A DNA stretch of 64,000 nt from positions 62,001-126,000 of the forward strand of contig NZ_JBBNAD010000004.1 in assembly GCF_037996765.1 (NCBI RefSeq). The letters run 5' to 3'. The position numbers and the translations under genes are program-made. The notes below the pieces were generated by a model, which was not told the origin of the DNA, made no database searches, and was given only the letters and a program-made list of their open reading frames with translations. Shown here one piece after another: positions 28,121 to 37,376 of the stretch (positions within the stretch are counted from its first letter, which is position 1; every line of letters begins with the position of its first letter). The DNA is from Bdellovibrio sp. GT3. GTDB taxonomy: Bacteria > Bdellovibrionota > Bdellovibrionia > Bdellovibrionales > Bdellovibrionaceae.

Positions 28121-29294
28121 ATTTGCACTCTGTGGGCAGTAACTTGATGTGAGCTTTGATGACGTCATCGATGTACATTTGATTTAGTTCAGAAAGGCCT
28201 TTGCGCCATTTCAAATTGTTCTCGTTCATATGACCAAATAATTTGACGTAGCACTCCTGCTCGACAAGGACTTGATATATGCGGTCCTGTCTAAGTGCTT
28301 GGCGACTTGTTTTTATGTCGGAAATGATTTTATTAGCGTGGGCTTCGTAGTGAGGATCAGTGACTTTCACTTTTCCGCTTATGATGTCTTTGACTAGCTG
28401 ATCTCTTTTGTAAACTGCATCGCTCCAGGCCATCGCAATTTTAATCCAACTTACTTTTTTTAACTTCTGACTTTTTACTTTTGCAGACACCAATAGCTTG
28501 TCGTCCCCCTGGAATGGCATCTGAACGTAAAAGCGAGTCAGTGCTTCAATCTCTGAAGTCGTTAAGCCCACTTCCAATACCTGATTGTTCATATTTCTTA
28601 GGCATTCATGAATGCCCAAGGCCTGAATATTTCTACTGTCCATTCCTTCCAGCATTCGCGCTGAAAGAATAATGGAATTGCCGAAATAGTATGCCGCAGG
28701 CTCTTGGATTTCTTTGGGGAAGCGCTCTGAATAGAAGTTGCGAACATTGGCTTCGGCCGTGCGAATTTTAATTCGAGGTAAATACAGGAATGATGTCACG
28801 GTCAGATTCTCACATCGTGTCCCTGCCAGCGCTGCAAACACCGGGAACTGCGCATAGTTGTCCACCATGGCTTGCAGGCCACCTTGGAATAGGTCTCCAT
28901 AGAGTATGTATTTACCCAGCTTGGTAACCGGCTGTCGTTCCTTATAAAGACTGTTTTCAATGAAGCGATTGTATTCTGCAGGAGGCATGGCTTTGATGCG
29001 ATCCAGGAATCTTTCGCTAGGGTGGATCAGGTCCACCAATTTAACCATGCCGTCAGCAACAACGACCATGCCGCCGCCGCCGCCAGAGATGCCGCCTTCG
29101 AATGAAGCGGATGGCTTCACAGACTCTTTGCGGACCTTGTCTTGGTATTCTTTTTCCGAGGTATTATCGTCGACCTTTCTGACTTCAGTATCAGGATCAA
29201 GGGCAACGGTGGTTTTCGCGGTGGCAAAGAGACTTAGGCATGTCATCAAAGACACGATCAATACTGGCATCAGTTTGGTAGTTGATCTTTGCAT
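28119..29294 (-). CDS. Secreted protein with a Gly run and HExLR motif (cassette copy A)
   Basis: A 391-residue exported protein (signal peptide to about residue 26). After a charged linker comes GGISGGGGGMVVVADGMVKLVDL, then an all-alpha-looking region with LGIHECLRNMN at His229. The same features, a Gly run followed by a hydrophobic strand and a Leu/Asp pair, then IHExLR, occur in the protein at 38259-39452, so the two are distant paralogs. HExLR lacks the second His of a zinc-protease HExxH, so catalysis is not claimed. GGAGG lies 4 bases before the ATG. It is downstream of the small secreted gene and the divergent TIGR02147 regulator. Confidence 0.75.
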   Translation of the reverse strand: MQRSTTKLMPVLIVSLMTCLSLFATAKTTVALDPDTEVRKVDDNTSEKEYQDKVRKESVKPSASFEGGISGGGGGMVVVADGMVKLVDLIHPSERFLDRIKAMPPAEYNRFIENSLYKERQPVTKLGKYILYGDLFQGGLQAMVDNYAQFPVFAALAGTRCENLTVTSFLYLPRIKIRTAEANVRNFYSERFPKEIQEPAAYYFGNSIILSARMLEGMDSRNIQALGIHECLRNMNNQVLEVGLTTSEIEALTRFYVQMPFQGDDKLLVSAKVKSQKLKKVSWIKIAMAWSDAVYKRDQLVKDIISGKVKVTDPHYEAHANKIISDIKTSRQALRQDRIYQVLVEQECYVKLFGHMNENNLKWRKGLSELNQMYIDDVIKAHIKLLPTECK

Positions 29295-29356
29295 AGGGCC
29301 TCCAACTCAGAATTGGTGCAATATGAAGGCCCCGCCAATTTAACTGTGGGGCCAGG

Positions 29357-29381
29357 GCAGCGTCTCAATTCGAGACACTGC
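29357..29381. promoter_or_regulatory. Palindrome containing TGTCTC-N5-GAGACG
   Basis: GCAG-C-GTCTC-AATTC-GAGAC-A-CTGC. The minus strand reads TGTCTCGAATTGAGACG at 29361-29377, matching 17281-17297 in all 12 arm positions. It lies 63 bases before the start of the Gly-run gene and 43 after the end of the small secreted gene. No T tract follows on the minus strand. Confidence 0.45.
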
Positions 29382-29423
29382 CAATTTGCGTTTGGGTACT
29401 GACGAAAAGCTCAACAAACAATC

Positions 29424-29783
29424 TTATTTCGTTATCTTTTCGCAGCTAAGAAGAACAAGATTCGAGCCACCAGATGACAATAGAATTTTTGAGCCATCGA
29501 CATTGGCACCAGGACCTTTTTTTCCGTCAACGCGTTGGATATCAACTGTCCAGCTGCTTTTAAATTGAGCGATCGTGATGTCGCCCATATCTACTGGAGT
29601 TTGTGGTTTGATAGTGTAAAACGTGGCACCTTGAATTGAGTTGTCTGCAAGATCTGCAGTGTAATTTAATTCGTAGTTTTTGCCTTGAACCATAAGATTG
29701 CACTTATAAAGCACATTTGAATCAGTTGCTTGTGCAAATTGGGAAGCCAAAAGAGTTGCCGCGATTACTAGGGACTTTTTCAT
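29424..29783 (-). CDS. Small secreted protein (cassette copy A)
   Basis: A 119-residue protein with a clear signal peptide (MKKSLVIAATLLASQFAQA). The mature part is about 100 residues with two cysteines (YKCNLMV and LSCEKITK) near its ends, probably one disulfide, and alternating strands suggesting a beta sandwich. No family recognised. I start at 29783, where AAAGGAGG lies 7 bases upstream; the longer frame to 29852 is unsupported. It is divergent from a TIGR02147 regulator 213 bases away, just as the unrelated small secreted gene at 39555-39968 is. Confidence 0.78.
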   Translation of the reverse strand: MKKSLVIAATLLASQFAQATDSNVLYKCNLMVQGKNYELNYTADLADNSIQGATFYTIKPQTPVDMGDITIAQFKSSWTVDIQRVDGKKGPGANVDGSKILLSSGGSNLVLLSCEKITK

Positions 29784-29996
29784 AAAAACCTCCTTTAGGT
29801 TTGTTTTGTGTTTTCGTTGAGCCGGTTCTACTCCGAAATGACGCAGCGCCACTAGGTGGAGTTTCTGAAATAGCTGGCGAGATGTTTAAGTGACTCACCA
29901 TAAGTCATGTATCTATTAAGAATTACTTGGTATTTGTGGTCTTGTGTTTTTCCGGCCTAGCCTTGTGGGGATGGCATTTTATGCCGAAATAGGGGT

Positions 29997-30839
29997 ATGA
30001 GCGAAATTATCACACCCAGTATCTATTCGTTTAAAGACTATAAAAAGTATCTGCAAAAGTGGATCGAGTCCCATCCGATGAAGGGGCGTGGGATTTCGTC
30101 TGCCATCGCAAAATCTTTGCGAACCCAAACGTCGTTTATTTCCCAGGTCTTATCTGGCGATCTGAATTTCAGCAGCGAGCAGGCGTTGGATCTTGCGCTC
30201 TTTTTGAAACTGAACGAAGCGGAAACCGAGTATTTGTTAGTGATGGTCTCCTATGCGCGAGCAGGCTCTGCCAATCTTCGCGCGCGTCTTAAGAAGCAGG
30301 TAGAGACACTGAAAGAGCTTGGTATGAAGGAACGGGTGGCAAATTATGCAAAACATGAGCTGTCACCAGAGGACCAATATGTCTATTACAGTGCCTGGTA
30401 TTACGCGGTCATACACATTGCCGTTACCCTGCCCGGGTTGAGCAATAGCAAGGCCATCGCACATCGTTTGGGATTGTCGGAATCTTTGGTAAAAAAGGTT
30501 CTGGAATTTCTTCTGGCGAAAGATCTGGTTCGAAAGAACAAGGATGGTACATACGTGAACGGCAATATGCACCTGCATTTGCAGTGGGATTCTCCGCTAC
30601 AGGCTCGGCATCACTCCAACTTTCGCATGTTGGCTATGAACAGTGTGGTGAAGGGATCTTTATTGGAGGACCTGCATTTTTCTTCGGTCGTGTCCCTGGC
30701 GAATGAAGACTATCAAAGCATTCGCGATGTAATAAGCAAGATGATTAAAGAAGCTCTTCAGAAAATTGCCGCTTCGGAACCTGCGGAAGAGCTGGTTTGC
30801 TTCAACTTGGATTTCCTTCGAATCGGGAAAGACGACTAG
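29997..30839 (+). CDS. TIGR02147-family putative transcriptional regulator (copy A)
   Basis: A 280-residue cytoplasmic protein of the TIGR02147 family, known mainly from Fibrobacter and Bdellovibrio. The N-terminal part has a helix-turn-helix-like block (GRGISSAIAKSLRTQTSFISQVLSGDLNFSSEQAL, residues about 31-65, given here in outline only as GRG...SQVLSG). A winged-helix-like stretch lies near 150-185 (AHRLGLSESLVKKVLEFL). The paralog at 40201-41046 shares this plan. It is divergent from a small secreted gene and its stop abuts the convergent VWA-like lipoprotein gene. The likely role is regulating the neighbouring secreted genes (inference). Confidence 0.88.
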   Translation: MSEIITPSIYSFKDYKKYLQKWIESHPMKGRGISSAIAKSLRTQTSFISQVLSGDLNFSSEQALDLALFLKLNEAETEYLLVMVSYARAGSANLRARLKKQVETLKELGMKERVANYAKHELSPEDQYVYYSAWYYAVIHIAVTLPGLSNSKAIAHRLGLSESLVKKVLEFLLAKDLVRKNKDGTYVNGNMHLHLQWDSPLQARHHSNFRMLAMNSVVKGSLLEDLHFSSVVSLANEDYQSIRDVISKMIKEALQKIAASEPAEELVCFNLDFLRIGKDD

Positions 30840-31934
30840 CTATTTACAGTCGTAACTCATGTCCAGTTTCGTGCCCTCAGTTAGTGGAGCCGCGAAGTGA
30901 AGGACATTCCCACTCACAGAGTAATTCTTGATGATTTGGCCATCCACGGCCACCGTCAACGTTTGCAGATCAGGGTCACATTCCAGGCTGATCTGTGAGA
31001 GGGAGTTGATAATTTTGTCTTTAAAAGTATTTAAGCTTGTCGCGAAGTTTGCATCGCAAATGCTGCCGACGCCACCTTGAGTCAGGTTCGAGAGATCATT
31101 GTATACATAGCCCGCGTGACTTGGGGACGTATCCTGATCTTGAGTCATCTCGCAGACAGAATCACCGGGTTTCACGATGATTGAGTTGAAGGTAAAACGC
31201 ACATCTTCACCAAAAACAGTTTTGGTTAAGGCGACCAGGTTAGCCGGCTGGTCTTCAGCTTCGAGTGGTTGATAGGCAGTAGCACTGTCCTTGGCTTTTA
31301 CATTGGATTGATCTCCACCGACAGAACGTTCGTCTTCGTCTGAGATCAGGATCACCGATTTGGCAGCGCCATCTCGGTAGCAGCCATTACCGACATTTAG
31401 AAAATTCGCATAAGTCGCTTTGATCCCACGTTCATCACCCGAAGCGCCGCCACCTATTTGCAGAGTGTCCACGGTGGATGTGAAGATCGAATTCATGTTG
31501 GTGGTGCCCTTTTTCAAGACCCACGGAGAAACCCCGCTGAGCGGAGAGTACTGCGCCCAAGTGAGCGGCATACCCCAATGGTAAGTGCCAGCTGAGTCAG
31601 GCAAAGCCTTGGTAGTGGTTAAGCACATCTGCCAGTCGATCTGACTGGCTTCCAGTGAACCCATAAAGTCATTCATGGAGGCCGCAAGCTTTTTCAGATC
31701 TGCAAGCATCGAGTTGGAATCATCCATCACCAATAAGAAGTCGACTTGTTTGTTGCCGGCTTTTACCACATCGGAATAAGTATAATCCGGAAGTTTTTGT
31801 GGGGGAGTCGGGCTTGGGTTTGGTGTCACCAAAGAAGCGTTATCAGGAATTTTAACAAACTCCATCTTCGCGCAACCCGCGCTGGCAACGGAAACTAAGG
31901 CGATAAGGTTCAAGATCTGGGATGATGTTTTCAT
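30840..31934 (-). CDS. Lipoprotein with a von Willebrand factor A-like domain
   Basis: A 364-residue lipoprotein with lipobox VASAGC near residue 20 and a Pro/Thr-rich linker (TPNPSPTPPQKLPDYT). A VWA-like fold starts with VDFLLVMDDSNSM, whose DxSxS-type motif could bind a metal ion and a ligand. SVILISDEDERSVGG fits a later strand of that fold. The C-terminal 80 residues are beta-rich with cysteines (SLECDPDLQTL, MSYDCK). I start at 31934, where AAGGTGG lies just upstream; the longer frame adds 35 residues without a signal. A surface adhesion or binding role is plausible but unproven. Confidence 0.82.
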   Translation of the reverse strand: MKTSSQILNLIALVSVASAGCAKMEFVKIPDNASLVTPNPSPTPPQKLPDYTYSDVVKAGNKQVDFLLVMDDSNSMLADLKKLAASMNDFMGSLEASQIDWQMCLTTTKALPDSAGTYHWGMPLTWAQYSPLSGVSPWVLKKGTTNMNSIFTSTVDTLQIGGGASGDERGIKATYANFLNVGNGCYRDGAAKSVILISDEDERSVGGDQSNVKAKDSATAYQPLEAEDQPANLVALTKTVFGEDVRFTFNSIIVKPGDSVCEMTQDQDTSPSHAGYVYNDLSNLTQGGVGSICDANFATSLNTFKDKIINSLSQISLECDPDLQTLTVAVDGQIIKNYSVSGNVLHFAAPLTEGTKLDMSYDCK

Positions 31935-32132
31935 ATCCACCTTAACGACACATGGATTTTTAACTTGATGAAAAAACGGGCAATCAAGGATGAATGCGAG
32001 TGTGATTTTCGGTTTTACTGGATCATGGTCAGTCCGCAAAAACCGTCTCTGTCCAAGGGTTTGACGGTTTTTACGACTTCAAAGCCTCAGTATCCCAGAT
32101 GGGGAGGAGCGATTTTTGAAGGTTCGTGATGC

Positions 32133-32969
32133 ATGATCAGATTGTGGGCCGCATTAGTATGTTTAGTCCTTTCCTTGAGTGCAGCCAATGCCAGTGCCTT
32201 GTCGGCCTTGGATATCATGACTTTTGCGGATTCATTTCAGTGTCAGGATAAATTTCCCCATCACAGCTTTTGCGAGGCTGTTGAATTCAAGCCATGGACG
32301 GAGCAGGAAAAAGCCGTGGTGGGTGCTTATCTGGCTAAAATCAATGACCCGCGTTTGCAAGGAATTCTAAAAACCATCCAAACCGGTGGTATCACCAAAA
32401 TTCATCGGGTGTCTCATTCCGCCCGCTGGTTTAACAATCCACAGTTTCGTCGTGTGGAGTTTGTTCGCTCGGCTGAAAAAGCTTTTCTGTGGGTGAATCC
32501 GGTGACCAACGTGATTGGTGTGACCGATTCATTTTTCACAGGAACTCCATTTATGGATCCCTATGCACAGGTGGATCGCAAGCAGATCAACATACTTCAT
32601 GAGTTACTGCATGACTTTGACATTGCCACCAACCATGCATTTTCGATGGAAGTTTTTGAGCAAGCGGCTGGGTGGGGCTATAACGGCAAAGAGGCTGCGA
32701 TTGTTGGCGTGGACTACGAACAGGTGAAGGCGGAATTCAAACAGGTGATGAGTCTGATGAAAGAAAAGCGCGTGGCCGAAGCCTATGCCCTGGATCGTGA
32801 AATGGGCCGAAAATATGGCTTCCCGACTTTGTATGCAATGACCAATCAGTTTGAAGGATTCGCGGAAGTGATTGCCTATGCGATCTTTGATCCAACTGCA
32901 GAGCAGTACTACTCCAAGGGACTGCAAAATTATTTGGAGACTGTTTTTCGCGCGACGTATCCGCTATAA
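32133..32969 (+). CDS. Secreted zincin-like (HExxH) protein
   Basis: A 278-residue protein with a signal peptide ending near Ala22. ILHELLHDFDIA carries HExxH (His156, Glu157, His160). A candidate third ligand is a Glu further on, in FEGFAEVIAYAIFD near 250, which would make it gluzincin-like. Cysteines at CQDK and FCEAV may form a disulfide near the mature N-terminus. No closer family recognised; substrate unknown. Its 3' end overlaps the convergent methyltransferase gene by 40 bases. Confidence 0.8.
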   Translation: MIRLWAALVCLVLSLSAANASALSALDIMTFADSFQCQDKFPHHSFCEAVEFKPWTEQEKAVVGAYLAKINDPRLQGILKTIQTGGITKIHRVSHSARWFNNPQFRRVEFVRSAEKAFLWVNPVTNVIGVTDSFFTGTPFMDPYAQVDRKQINILHELLHDFDIATNHAFSMEVFEQAAGWGYNGKEAAIVGVDYEQVKAEFKQVMSLMKEKRVAEAYALDREMGRKYGFPTLYAMTNQFEGFAEVIAYAIFDPTAEQYYSKGLQNYLETVFRATYPL

Positions 32970-33619
32970 CCCAGGCTTTGGGCAAAGCGGCCTTCTATTT
33001 TGAAACCCACTTCAGTAAAAATCTCCCGCATGCGGTTTTCATCCATAGGGTGGAATAAGTTGCGAAGCCTTCCAGGAAGGTCGCGGAGCTGTGGCATTTC
33101 CAGGCCCTGTGTTTTTGCCCAGTAGTAATTACTGGCGATAAATATTTCACCGACACTATCCGACTGTTTCATCATGTCAGCAAAAACGAAAAGAGCGCCC
33201 GGTTTTAGATGCGTCGCCACTTTTTTAAAGAACTGAAGCTTGCTGCCGTCGTCCGGCAAAAAATGCGAGACAAAGACTGACAACGCCACATCATACCCCT
33301 CCGTCGATGTGAAATCCTCAATCTTTGCCTCGTGCAGGTGAATTTGATTCTGAGATTTATAGATGCCAGTTTTCTGTGCGGCGATTCTATTCATCTCGGC
33401 CGATGGCTCGATGCCATCGATTCTCCACCCGGAATAGCGGCTGGCGACACGGACAATTTCCTCTCCAGTGCCAGAGCCCACCACCAGCATCCGGGCTGAT
33501 GTTGGCACCTCGACATCCAGGACCGCGCTAATTAGTTCCTGTATTAGATTGTAACCCGGTATTCGCAGGCGAATATCGTGATCATATTGATTGGCGGTGT
33601 TTTGATCGAAGTGCTTCAT
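32930..33619 (-). CDS. SAM-dependent methyltransferase (class I)
   Basis: A 229-residue class I methyltransferase. Motif I is MLVVGSGTGEEIVRVA (glycine-rich SAM loop), with the acidic end of strand 2 in IDGIEPSAEM. Motif II-III regions are IEDFTSTEGYDVALSVFVSHFL and LKPGALFVFADMM. The start MKHFDQNTANQYDHDIRLRIPGY resembles CmoA-like and small-molecule methyltransferases, but the substrate is unknown. It follows the pseudoazurin gene by four bases on the same strand, so they form one unit, and its 3' end overlaps the secreted zincin-like gene on the opposite strand. Confidence 0.88.
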   Translation of the reverse strand: MKHFDQNTANQYDHDIRLRIPGYNLIQELISAVLDVEVPTSARMLVVGSGTGEEIVRVASRYSGWRIDGIEPSAEMNRIAAQKTGIYKSQNQIHLHEAKIEDFTSTEGYDVALSVFVSHFLPDDGSKLQFFKKVATHLKPGALFVFADMMKQSDSVGEIFIASNYYWAKTQGLEMPQLRDLPGRLRNLFHPMDENRMREIFTEVGFKIEGRFAQSLGYSGYVARKTVSK

Positions 33620-33623
33620 CTGT

Positions 33624-34058
33624 TTATTTCACTTGGCTTAGATATTTATCCAAACGCTCTTTGTTCATCGCGAACTTTGGCAGCAATGCCTGACCGGCTT
33701 TTTTAACTTCGTCCAGGTTGGTTGGTTTACCCACTTGGATCACACCGATCATCGCCATTGGCAGGTGAGAGGTGCATTCATATAGATAAACGCCTTCCTC
33801 AGTAACTTTTGTGGTTACTTCCTTACCGATGGCACCCTTCCAGGATTTTGCACCCTTTGGAATTGAAACCGAAGTCACGTCGTGAGCGGCGTCCGTCGGC
33901 ACGAATTTAATTGTATCGCCTTTCGCCGCTTTCAGATAAGCCGGTTCAAAGACCATGATTCCGTCTTTGCCATTGTTTAACATTTTAATAGTGTGAGTTG
34001 CGGCGAAACCTGTGTTCGCGGCAAGAGTCAGAGCTGCAGTTAACAGAAGTGATTTCAT
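33624..34058 (-). CDS. Pseudoazurin-type blue copper protein
   Basis: A 144-residue periplasmic cupredoxin with a signal peptide ending near FAA20. The type 1 copper ligands are visible: His59 in DAAHDV, then Cys95, His98 and Met103 in YECTSHLPMAM, exactly the C-x2-H-x4-M spacing of pseudoazurin. It carries electrons between respiratory complexes or to nitrite/nitrous oxide reductases or cytochrome c peroxidase. I start at 34058, where AAAAGGAG lies upstream; the longer frame is not supported. The next gene, a methyltransferase, follows by four bases. Confidence 0.93.
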   Translation of the reverse strand: MKSLLLTAALTLAANTGFAATHTIKMLNNGKDGIMVFEPAYLKAAKGDTIKFVPTDAAHDVTSVSIPKGAKSWKGAIGKEVTTKVTEEGVYLYECTSHLPMAMIGVIQVGKPTNLDEVKKAGQALLPKFAMNKERLDKYLSQVK

Positions 34059-34191
34059 TGTTGAGTTCTCCTTTTGTGAGAGCAACCTAACACTTGAAAT
34101 CACCAGAGACAAAAACTCAGACAACTGGCTTTCATCGCACTTTCAATTGATTTTCCAAAAATTAAAATTTGTAAAAAGTGCGAGTGAGAAA

Positions 34192-34818
34192 TCAGAAATT
34201 ACGAATTTTATAATAGATAAGTGCACTCCCAAAAGTGCAAAATGCTATCCACAGGTAACCTTTCCAAGTTCCCTTAAGATCGGCATCGCTCAGTTCCATT
34301 TGCGAAAACACGGCAATCACCAGATACCACCAAGCTATCAAGCCCCAGGAAAAATTCGGAAAATTCACAAAGCGGGGATTGTTGATAAATAGTTTTCCAC
34401 CCGGGATCCAAAAGTAAAACACGACAGCACAGATAAGCGGGCCCACTATCAGCGGGGCGATACCAATAAAAAGCTCACCCATTTTAATCCAGATCTTAAA
34501 AAACCACGGCAGGGATCGCGGGCGGCTGACGACGTGGCCGTGGGAGCCATCTTTGGCTTTCCAGTCAAAAAGTTTGATGTCTTCGATCTGGTGTAAAAAT
34601 AGAAAGGCCATGGCAGCGTGGCTGATTTCATGAATCATGATTCCCGGTGCAAAGATCAAATTAAATGCGTGCTGACCAAAAGTTTCAGAAAGTTTGATGC
34701 GCAGAAATCCTGAGAAATGATGCAATACAAATCCCGCTCCCAGTAGAATTCCGGAAATCTTTAATAGTTCCCAAAGTACATTGATGGAAAGTGCCAGCGT
34801 CGGATAGGTGTATTGCAT
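34192..34818 (-). CDS. M50-like membrane metalloprotease
   Basis: A 208-residue membrane protein with about five hydrophobic segments. IMIHEISHAAMAFL places HExxH (His63, Glu64, His67) within a hydrophobic stretch, as in M50 site-2-type proteases. An acidic region further on (MELSDADLKG, near 180) could supply the third zinc ligand, an Asp. It lacks PDZ or CBS domains. M50 proteases cleave membrane proteins within the bilayer; the target is unknown. It follows the 70-residue gene by four bases. Confidence 0.8.
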   Translation of the reverse strand: MQYTYPTLALSINVLWELLKISGILLGAGFVLHHFSGFLRIKLSETFGQHAFNLIFAPGIMIHEISHAAMAFLFLHQIEDIKLFDWKAKDGSHGHVVSRPRSLPWFFKIWIKMGELFIGIAPLIVGPLICAVVFYFWIPGGKLFINNPRFVNFPNFSWGLIAWWYLVIAVFSQMELSDADLKGTWKGYLWIAFCTFGSALIYYKIRNF

Positions 34819-34822
34819 AGAA

Positions 34823-35035
34823 CTATTCTAGCGGTGGCGACTGCTTTGAAAAGACCTGTTTTGCTCTGAGTGCGGCTGCGAACGCTTTTTCTGCCCATTG
34901 GCGGCTGGCGCAGGCATGTCGTTCTGCCTTTGCACCAAGCTCAATGATGGCTTGGTTGATCTCTTGAATGCTCTTCTTTTGAGCAGATTTTTCAGTGAGC
35001 TCGGAAGCCTGACTGGATTCATATCGGTAAACCAT
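34823..35035 (-). CDS. Small hypothetical protein, 70 residues
   Basis: A 70-residue, largely helical protein (MVYRYESSQASELTEK, then INQAIIELGAKAERHACASR). I start at 35035, where TTGGAGG lies 6 bases upstream. An in-frame extension to 35095 has no ribosome-binding site. It is four bases upstream of the M50-like protease gene, so it is probably cotranscribed and may be a partner or substrate. No family recognised. Confidence 0.6.
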   Translation of the reverse strand: MVYRYESSQASELTEKSAQKKSIQEINQAIIELGAKAERHACASRQWAEKAFAAALRAKQVFSKQSPPLE

Positions 35036-35197
35036 AATGTCCTCCAATAGGTTCATTCTCGCGGGGGAATGTTGCGCGAATGTTGAGGATATCAATGTGA
35101 TGCGTCAATTAACGGGAAAAAGGCAGACAATTTCGCCTGTTCTCGCTTAGATAGGGGCCTTGATTTATGTGACTAAAAACCGTGGAGAACTGAGTAC

Positions 35198-36319
35198 ATG
35201 TCTAAAAAGACCACTGTAAAACCAGCTGCCAAAAAAGTGACTGCTGCAAAAGCAAAAGCTCCGGCAAAAGCTGCTACCAAATCCGCTGCGAAGTCTTCTA
35301 AAAAAGCTACACCAAAGAAATCTGATTTCGGTGGCTTGTCTGAAGAACTTTTGTTGAGCATGCACGACCTTATGGTCAAATCCCGCGTTCTTGAAGAACG
35401 TGTTATCAAACTTTACAAAGCCGGTGAAGGTTACTTCTGGATCGGTGGTCCGGGCGAGGAAGCTTTCGGCGTACCATTGGGTCTATTGGCTCGCAAAGGT
35501 AAAGGTCTTGAACACGACTGGTTCCATCTTCACTACCGTTGTACTCCAACGATGGTGGCGCTGGGTATGCCAATGATTGAAGCGGTTCGTTTGATGATGA
35601 ACCGTGTGACAGATCCATCAACAGGTGGTCGTAACTTCGCAGGTCACTATTGCTTCCCTCAGTGGAACGTAGCTCCTGTTACTTCTCCTATCGAAGTTCA
35701 ATACCCAATTGCTTGCGGAACTGCTCACGCACAAAAACGTGCGGGTCACAAAGCGATCTCTATCGTAACTGGCGGTGACGCTGGTACGGCAGAGGGCGAA
35801 TTCGCAACATGCTTGGTATGGTCTTCCCGCAAAGGCCAGGAGTTGCCAGTGTTGATCACTGTGCAAAACAATGGCTTCGGTATTTCCACTCCTTACGATG
35901 GCCAACACGGTGAAACGCATATCGCGGACCGTGCAAAAGCTTTCAACATCCGTTCACGCGTGATCGACGGAACTAATCCAGTTGAGACATACATCGCTTT
36001 GAAAGAAGAAATGGACTACATCCGCAAAACGGGTAAGCCATCTTTCCTGGAAGTAAAAACAACTCGTTTGTATGGTCACTCCTCTGCAGACGGTGCGAAC
36101 CGTAAGACAGATCTTTTCGATCCGGTTTACAAGTTCCAGGAAAAATTGATCGCGGCGGGTATCTTGACTGAAAAAGCAGCGGCAAAAATCTGGGAAATCT
36201 ACGAAGAAGAGGGCATCAAAGCCCAAGAACAAGTTCGTGGTGAGCCAGGTCCTACTTCTGAATCAGTTTGGGATCATGTCTTCGTAAATAATGAAAATGC
36301 TGATTGGAGAAAATTCTAA
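35198..36319 (+). CDS. pdhA: 2-oxoacid dehydrogenase E1 component, alpha subunit
   Basis: A 373-residue E1 alpha subunit of a thiamine-diphosphate-dependent dehydrogenase (pyruvate or branched-chain 2-oxoacid). The core begins near 45. The thiamine motif is seen in TGGDAGTAEGEF followed by NN about 25 residues later, and conserved HLHYRCTP and NFAGHYC blocks are present. Residues 1-42 are an extra Lys/Ala-rich tail (KKTTVKPAAKKVTAAKAKA) not usual in the family. The stop overlaps the beta-subunit ATG by one base (TAATG). Pyruvate versus branched-chain substrate cannot be settled, so the symbol is provisional. Confidence 0.9.
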   Translation: MSKKTTVKPAAKKVTAAKAKAPAKAATKSAAKSSKKATPKKSDFGGLSEELLLSMHDLMVKSRVLEERVIKLYKAGEGYFWIGGPGEEAFGVPLGLLARKGKGLEHDWFHLHYRCTPTMVALGMPMIEAVRLMMNRVTDPSTGGRNFAGHYCFPQWNVAPVTSPIEVQYPIACGTAHAQKRAGHKAISIVTGGDAGTAEGEFATCLVWSSRKGQELPVLITVQNNGFGISTPYDGQHGETHIADRAKAFNIRSRVIDGTNPVETYIALKEEMDYIRKTGKPSFLEVKTTRLYGHSSADGANRKTDLFDPVYKFQEKLIAAGILTEKAAAKIWEIYEEEGIKAQEQVRGEPGPTSESVWDHVFVNNENADWRKF

Positions 36320-37374
36320 TGGCAAGCGTAGCTCAAGCAATCAGAATGGCCCTTCACTACGGTGAAAAAAACATGGGCGTTAAAGACATCTTCGGTCAAG
36401 ACGTGGGTGCTCCACTAGGTGGTGTATTCACGGCGACTCAAGGTTTGAAAACTGCATGGAACACTCCACTGGACGAGCGTGGTATTATCAGCATGGCGAT
36501 GGGTATCGCGATGACCGGTGATAAGTGCGTGGCTGAAATCCAGTTCGCAGATTATATCTTCAATACGATCGACCTTTTGAAAATTGCCGGTAACACTTTG
36601 TGGTGCACCAACGGTCAGGTTCAATTGCCAATGGTTGTGATGACTCCAGTGGGCGCGGGGATCTTTGGATCCGTTTACCACTCTCACTCTTTCGACGCTT
36701 GGGCATCTCGTTTGCCAGGTTGGAAGATCGTGATGCCATCAAATCCACTGGACGCTTACGGCTTGATGCTGGCAGCGATTGAAGATCCAAATCCGGTTCT
36801 TTACCTAAAATCAAAAGCATTGATGCGCCATAAAGGTGATGAGTTGATTCCGGGTGAACCAGCGGACGAAAAAACTTTGAAATCCATGATCGATAAGCCA
36901 GTTCAAAATTCCCAAGGTTGGAAAGCGAAATGGCCTGAACTTGAAAAGTACATCGTACCAATCGGTAAAGGTAAGATCACTCACGAGGGTGAGCACATCA
37001 CTGTAGTTACATACAGCCGCATGGTGCACCTGTGTGATGAAGTGGCTAAGAAGTTGGCTGACGAAGGTATTTCTGTCGAAGTAATCGATCTTCGTTCCAT
37101 CTACCCATACGACTGGCAGATGATTAAATCTTCCGTCGAAAAAACAGGCCGTGTGTTATTCGTGAACGAAGACACTGAAGTGACGAACTTCGGTGAGCAC
37201 TTGGCTTACAGAACAACTCAAGAGTGCTTCTACAGCTTGATGGCGCGTCCGCGAGTACTAGCAGGTAAAAATCTGCCAGGTATCGGTTTGCATCCAAACT
37301 TGGAAAAGAACTCTGTTCCTCAACATCATGACATTGAAACTGCGATCCGCGAGATCGTGGCTGAGGTTCCATAG
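36319..37374 (+). CDS. pdhB: 2-oxoacid dehydrogenase E1 component, beta subunit
   Basis: A 351-residue E1 beta subunit with the typical start (MASVAQAIRMALHYGEKN), the transketolase pyrimidine-binding region (FADYIFNTID, MVVMTPVGAGIFGSVYHS) and the C-terminal transketolase region (SVEVIDLRSIYPYDWQMI). It pairs with the upstream alpha subunit and is read through an overlapping TAATG. The E2 and E3 genes are not in this window. The frame could open upstream at 36304, but the coupled ATG at 36319 is the natural start. Confidence 0.9.
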   Translation: MASVAQAIRMALHYGEKNMGVKDIFGQDVGAPLGGVFTATQGLKTAWNTPLDERGIISMAMGIAMTGDKCVAEIQFADYIFNTIDLLKIAGNTLWCTNGQVQLPMVVMTPVGAGIFGSVYHSHSFDAWASRLPGWKIVMPSNPLDAYGLMLAAIEDPNPVLYLKSKALMRHKGDELIPGEPADEKTLKSMIDKPVQNSQGWKAKWPELEKYIVPIGKGKITHEGEHITVVTYSRMVHLCDEVAKKLADEGISVEVIDLRSIYPYDWQMIKSSVEKTGRVLFVNEDTEVTNFGEHLAYRTTQECFYSLMARPRVLAGKNLPGIGLHPNLEKNSVPQHHDIETAIREIVAEVP

Positions 37375-37376
37375 AT

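Noticed and set aside
28595-28610. IHECLR as a zinc-protease HExxH motif
   Set aside because: The second His is replaced by Arg in both paralogs, so a zincin active site is not supported.
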